From NCBI GenBank assembly GCA_900108205.1, contig FNUU01000002.1, positions 248,001-312,000 of the forward strand: a stretch of DNA of 64,000 nt, read 5' to 3'. Source of the DNA: Eubacterium ruminantium (GTDB taxonomy: Bacteria; Bacillota; Clostridia; Lachnospirales; Lachnospiraceae). Position numbers and translations under genes: made by a program. The notes beneath the pieces were generated by a model. It saw only the letters and a program-made list of their open reading frames with translations. It was not told where the DNA came from and searched no databases. This document shows, in pieces, positions 60,134-64,000 of the stretch (its first letter is position 1; each line of letters opens with the position of its first letter).

Positions 60134-63100
60134 ATGAGATATGATTTCAGTAATAGCGGAAATGCAAAAAGAAGAATAGTCTGCCTCATTATGGGTATTG
60201 TTTTAGTGCTTGCCTCTATGGTTCCTGCCGGTCTGAGGATATTTGCTGGAGGAAATAATGCTAAGTCTGATATTGAAGTAAATGAAGCTTCAAAGGATGG
60301 ATTTAAGCATCTCAGTTTTGAGCTTCATCCTGATGAGGAGGATATGGACAAGACCATTACCCTCGATGGAATGATGCCGAAGAATGCTTCAGCAGAGGTA
60401 GTTGAAGTAACTGATGAATATACGGAGGATGAGCAGATCGCAACCTCCGGTGATGCTGAAAGAAGCCCGGAAGAAGTTAATACTGATAATGTGGCAGTTC
60501 CGAAGAGCGAAAAGGATTATACCGATGCAAACGGTGATGCAACCGGAGAATCCGAGAATGATGATGCGAACAATGGTACAGACGACGAGGCAGTAGCAAC
60601 CGACAGCGATGCGGATGCGGACAGTGAAAAGGATTATACCGATGCAAACGGTGATGCAACCGGAGAATCCGAGAATGATGATGCGAACAGTGGTACAGAC
60701 GACGAGACAGTAGCAACCGACGGTGACGCGGATGCAGATAATGAAAATGATGAAACAGAAAAATACAGCAGAACTATAGCTGCTTACGATATAACGATCA
60801 AGGTTGGTAATAAGGAATACCAGCCTAGTGAAGAGCGCCCAATAAAGGTAGAGATCACAGACAGCAGGATCAAAATGGGCAACGGTATTCATCTCTTCCA
60901 CATTAAGGACAGTGGAGAGACAGAAGAGATAAAGAATTTTACCATTGAAGAAGGCAAGATCAGCTTTGAAGCTGCCGGCTTCAGTGTTTATAAGATAGTG
61001 GATATATTTAGCGAAAGCAATAAATTGATCAGGGCATTGGAGGATAAAGGAGAAGACGGATTTCTTGTCGCTCTTTATTTTGGCAAGGCCAGTAGTGATA
61101 ATACAAAAGGACCATACTATCTGAAGGATAGTGATATGACAATAAATAATCAGGGTGGACGTAAGGGAGTTACAGTTACTTCGAAGAGTTCAACAACAGG
61201 CGCTGTTAAAGTATACTTCGAAAAAACTTCAACCACAGGTAAGTTTTATTTATATGTAAAAGATGGTGAAAATAAAAAGTACATAAAGGGATGGTCCACA
61301 GGTAATTTTGGCAATAATGGGGTTAAAAATGAATATAGATCGGCTCTGGCCTTTGCAGAAAATGAAAGTGAAAAGACATTATTTACATTAACTGAGGATA
61401 ATGGTCGTATCAGTATAAACGAAAATGATTTTTATTGGGTAGCTGATAATGGTAATAATATAAAATCAGTGGTTGGATATAAGATGACTAATAACACGTA
61501 TGACCCTAATAATGCGTGGATGGAGGTTATAGGGCTAAATGCTGAAGAGGTTACTCTCGACGGCAAAACCTATGGTCTTATGAATTACACCGGTGGAACT
61601 CATGGCTATGCCCTTATGGCAGGCGAGGAGGTTCATACTCTCGTTGAGCTTATAACACATCAAACCGCTACATCAGAAGGAATCACACTTTATGTAGACG
61701 AGGGAAGTGAAGTATCCAGATGGACCTTCCATGCAACTGAAGGTGGAAAGTATAAGCTTTCGGCAGATACTGAAGATGGCGTTAAGTATCTTGCTGTAAA
61801 TGGTAATGCGCTGACACTTGTTGATTCTGATGATGCAGCAGAATTTACAATAAATAATAATTCTGGAAAGATACAGCTGGTATATGATGATAAATACGTA
61901 ACATTTTATTATACAGATAATGGTGAGGAGGTTACGACAAGTTTTGCGCTTTCATCTGAGTCATCAGCAAATTCCTGGTTAAATTTTATAGATTTTGCCG
62001 CATTGACAAATGAAGACTATATTACTTATTCAGCTGACAGAGTAAGTGTTTCGGATGTTAAAAACGGTCAAAGGGTAATAGTATATACCAGAATCTGGAA
62101 TGAGACTTCGAAACAATATGATATATATGCAGTTAACTACAATGGAACACTCTTCCCATGCTATGCCAGCGGCGGTAAGATCTTGTGGCTGGCCGACGGA
62201 ACGGGTTCCCTGGAATGGGAATTTACCGAATATATCGATTTGGTAACAAAAGAGCCGAATTATTATTATGAATTATATAATCCTTATTCAGATAAATATA
62301 TTGTACCGCAGATGGAAACCGGAAAGGTTCTTTCGGACTCTGCGAAAGGTATAAATATGCAGGGCCGTCGTAACGGTGAATTTTTCAGTCCGATAATTGC
62401 CTGGGACGATTCTTATTATGCATATGTCGGAATGAAACCGGATGATGAGAATAAAAGACTGGTTCCGTGCTCAGAGGCTTCCTGCTATCCGTTTTATTTT
62501 GCTACTCTGGAGGAAATTAATCTCAGTGATAGACTTCATCCTGTTAAAACAGTTGATAATACTGTACATGGTATATCGATGAAGATGATCGACTTTGAAG
62601 GAACCGGTGGAAGTGATGGTGGAACAGAACAAAAAGCTTATCTGAAGAATACCGGTTTTACTTCTGAATCTGCACATAAGGGAATCTTATCTACAAACCT
62701 GGGCAGCAATGGTTACCCTATAGCAAAGGAGACGAATCTCTCCTTAAGCGGTCTTTATCAAAATGCTGTTGATGTTAATCATCTGTTTATCGACAGTATT
62801 TATAATGCCAGCGGATATTTCGAGTATGACAGTACTCAAAATTTTGCGACACTGAAAGCAACAAATGATAATAATTTCACGGTTTATCGTGAGATAGCGA
62901 CAACCGACGGAGAAAATAAAACAACACTGAAACATGGACAGTTTTTCCCATATAATACCATATCTGTGGGAAATTATTCAGAGGACAATCCGCTTAATCT
63001 GTACAATACAGATGCCAGAACTGGTCAAAATAATATAGATAAGGGTATATTACCAGAGGATGACCCTCGTAAATATGAAAGACTATATTCCGTAGGTCAT

Positions 63101-64000
63101 AAAGATGGATCGAACGGTAAGGACAAGGTAGATTATTATTTCGGAATGGAAATGAGTGCGCAGTTCGTCCAGACTGTCAGCGGACTTGACGCCTGGGGAC
63201 ACGACATCATTTTCGAATTCAAGGGTGATGATGATTTCTGGCTGTATGTTGACGGCGAGCTGGTTATCGATCTCGGAGGAATTCATTCTGCTCTGGGCGG
63301 AAAAGTAAATTTCCGTACAGGAGAAGTAGAAGTCAACGGCACAAAGACTACCCTCAGGAATGTTTTCAAGAAAAATATGGAGGACAGAGGCGAAACAAAT
63401 ATTGATGCCAGGCTGGAAGAGATATTTGATACAAACAGTGCCGGACAGTATATTTTCAGGGATTATACCAAGCACACCATGAAGCTCTTCTATATGGAGC
63501 GTGGTGCAGGTGCATCAAATCTTAAGATAAAGTTTAATATCGCATCCGTTACTCCGGGACATGTTGTGGTCTCAAAGAATCTGAAAGGTGAAGGCGTTGA
63601 GGATCTGAATACGGACTTCCTGGAATATCCTTTCCAGATTTATTATACAATTCCGGAAGGGGAGAACGGTGAGCCGAGCGAAGAAATCCTTCTTGGAAAT
63701 GACGATGAACATATCAGAGTTATCTATCAGAATTCAAACCAGGCGGTAACCTATGTACAAAAATACAGGCCGCCGGGATTTACGGAGGAGCAGGCCTACA
63801 ATAATATTTATTTTATAAATCCAACGAGAAACGCTGAGATCTTATTCCCGGATGATGCCATTACGTACAGGATTGTGGAATGTGCGGTAGACAGTACGGT
63901 TTATGAAAATGTACTGATAAATGGAGAAACTGTTCCGGATGATAGGGTTGAGATCAGGGGTAATCTTAAGAGCTATTCCTCTGAGGTGGGATCAGCTGAG
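60134..64000 (+). CDS. Large pilus tip adhesin, fibro-slime domain (3' end outside window)
   Basis: At least 1289 residues; open to the right edge. ATG 60134 behind AAAGGAGGAAG; signal peptide about 1-35 (KRR, hydrophobic core). Residues 125-202 are two near-perfect 39-residue copies of an Asp/Glu-rich unit (SEKDYTDANGDATGESE..., DNA 60506-60622 and 60623-60739). A long beta-rich middle follows, then about 950-1130 a fibro-slime/PA14-like domain with FEFKGDDDFWLYVDGELVI, DLGGIHSALGG and a FIPSVTPGH-like continuation; a first pilin-like unit (VVVSKNLKGEG) begins near 1145. Likely the tip adhesin of the pilus, with more isopeptide domains and a sorting signal beyond the window. Confidence 0.88.
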   Translation, partial: MRYDFSNSGNAKRRIVCLIMGIVLVLASMVPAGLRIFAGGNNAKSDIEVNEASKDGFKHLSFELHPDEEDMDKTITLDGMMPKNASAEVVEVTDEYTEDEQIATSGDAERSPEEVNTDNVAVPKSEKDYTDANGDATGESENDDANNGTDDEAVATDSDADADSEKDYTDANGDATGESENDDANSGTDDETVATDGDADADNENDETEKYSRTIAAYDITIKVGNKEYQPSEERPIKVEITDSRIKMGNGIHLFHIKDSGETEEIKNFTIEEGKISFEAAGFSVYKIVDIFSESNKLIRALEDKGEDGFLVALYFGKASSDNTKGPYYLKDSDMTINNQGGRKGVTVTSKSSTTGAVKVYFEKTSTTGKFYLYVKDGENKKYIKGWSTGNFGNNGVKNEYRSALAFAENESEKTLFTLTEDNGRISINENDFYWVADNGNNIKSVVGYKMTNNTYDPNNAWMEVIGLNAEEVTLDGKTYGLMNYTGGTHGYALMAGEEVHTLVELITHQTATSEGITLYVDEGSEVSRWTFHATEGGKYKLSADTEDGVKYLAVNGNALTLVDSDDAAEFTINNNSGKIQLVYDDKYVTFYYTDNGEEVTTSFALSSESSANSWLNFIDFAALTNEDYITYSADRVSVSDVKNGQRVIVYTRIWNETSKQYDIYAVNYNGTLFPCYASGGKILWLADGTGSLEWEFTEYIDLVTKEPNYYYELYNPYSDKYIVPQMETGKVLSDSAKGINMQGRRNGEFFSPIIAWDDSYYAYVGMKPDDENKRLVPCSEASCYPFYFATLEEINLSDRLHPVKTVDNTVHGISMKMIDFEGTGGSDGGTEQKAYLKNTGFTSESAHKGILSTNLGSNGYPIAKETNLSLSGLYQNAVDVNHLFIDSIYNASGYFEYDSTQNFATLKATNDNNFTVYREIATTDGENKTTLKHGQFFPYNTISVGNYSEDNPLNLYNTDARTGQNNIDKGILPEDDPRKYERLYSVGHKDGSNGKDKVDYYFGMEMSAQFVQTVSGLDAWGHDIIFEFKGDDDFWLYVDGELVIDLGGIHSALGGKVNFRTGEVEVNGTKTTLRNVFKKNMEDRGETNIDARLEEIFDTNSAGQYIFRDYTKHTMKLFYMERGAGASNLKIKFNIASVTPGHVVVSKNLKGEGVEDLNTDFLEYPFQIYYTIPEGENGEPSEEILLGNDDEHIRVIYQNSNQAVTYVQKYRPPGFTEEQAYNNIYFINPTRNAEILFPDDAITYRIVECAVDSTVYENVLINGETVPDDRVEIRGNLKSYSSEVGSAE
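60506..60739 (+). repeat. 117-bp tandem repeat in the adhesin gene, two copies
   Basis: 60506-60622 and 60623-60739 are nearly identical and in frame (39 residues each), forming an acidic stalk. Copy number probably varies between strains. Confidence 0.95.

Noticed and set aside
60389-60901. 170-residue minus-strand open frame over the adhesin gene
   Set aside because: It is the complement of the acidic repeat region, has no ribosome site, and the plus-strand frame has a signal peptide and continuous domains.

Overview
The window (about 42-45 % G+C by eye) looks like a chromosome segment of an anaerobic, polysaccharide-degrading Firmicute of the Clostridia, most likely Lachnospiraceae (Butyrivibrio/Roseburia/Eubacterium-like). 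The basis is the gene content: a GH9-CBM3 endoglucanase, a GH43 arabinosidase-like enzyme, a threonyl-tRNA synthetase behind a T-box, a CcpA-type cre site, sortase-assembled pili, and the ispE / GntR / tmk / holB / ricT / trmN6 / rsmI housekeeping string. The genus is inference. No rRNA, tRNA, complete insertion sequence, prophage or CRISPR array was seen.

Layout. 0-4.4 kb: end of a cell-wall hydrolase, a phenylacetate-CoA-ligase-like enzyme overlapping a C39-like membrane peptidase, a membrane protein, and an asparaginase. 4.6-9.2 kb: secreted GH9 endoglucanase, a YegP-like protein on the minus strand, and a cytoplasmic GH43 enzyme. 9.1-16.2 kb: the most unusual part, a duplicated module made of a small Sec-exported peptide followed by two FtsX/MacB-type half-permeases, with one shared ABC ATPase and the remains of a LytTR regulator between the copies. 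Both copies start with a virtually identical ~315-bp leader (terminator, promoter with 20-bp-phased direct repeats, signal peptide) and end with a near-identical ~135-bp tail, while the proteins between are clearly diverged. Copy 2 even carries the last 13 codons of the upstream GH43 gene, which shows the direction of duplication. 16.2-21.1 kb: T-box leader with a row of hairpins, thrS (no TGS domain), an unknown membrane protein, and an alanine/sodium symporter.

21.3-32.2 kb: SDR oxidoreductase (minus), serine acetyltransferase, then a surface-sugar cluster (rfbF, a ThDP enzyme resembling YerE, FkbM methyltransferase, GT2, an aldolase with an extra C-terminal domain, a sugar epimerase/reductase, a C-methyltransferase-like protein). 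Its partners rfbG (minus), gtrA and rfbH lie at 41-44.5 kb, cut off by a cre-controlled formate dehydrogenase operon (32.5-37.1 kb) and a large secreted repeat protein (37.4-41 kb). Together these suggest a CDP-linked 3,6-dideoxy, possibly branched, sugar on a surface glycan.

44.6-56 kb: Uma2-type nuclease (minus), a PLP decarboxylase carrying repeat-rich insertions, a 10-bp tandem repeat, and a housekeeping run (ispE, GntR regulator, tmk, holB, ricT, trmN6, AAA ATPase, rsmI). 56.2-64 kb: a sortase-pilus locus (SipA-like signal peptidase, pilin with isopeptide-type domains, class B sortase, second anchored pilin, fibro-slime adhesin running off the right edge).

Across the window a small intergenic repeat of two hairpins (~70 bp, six recognisable copies plus fragments, both orientations) recurs between unrelated genes.
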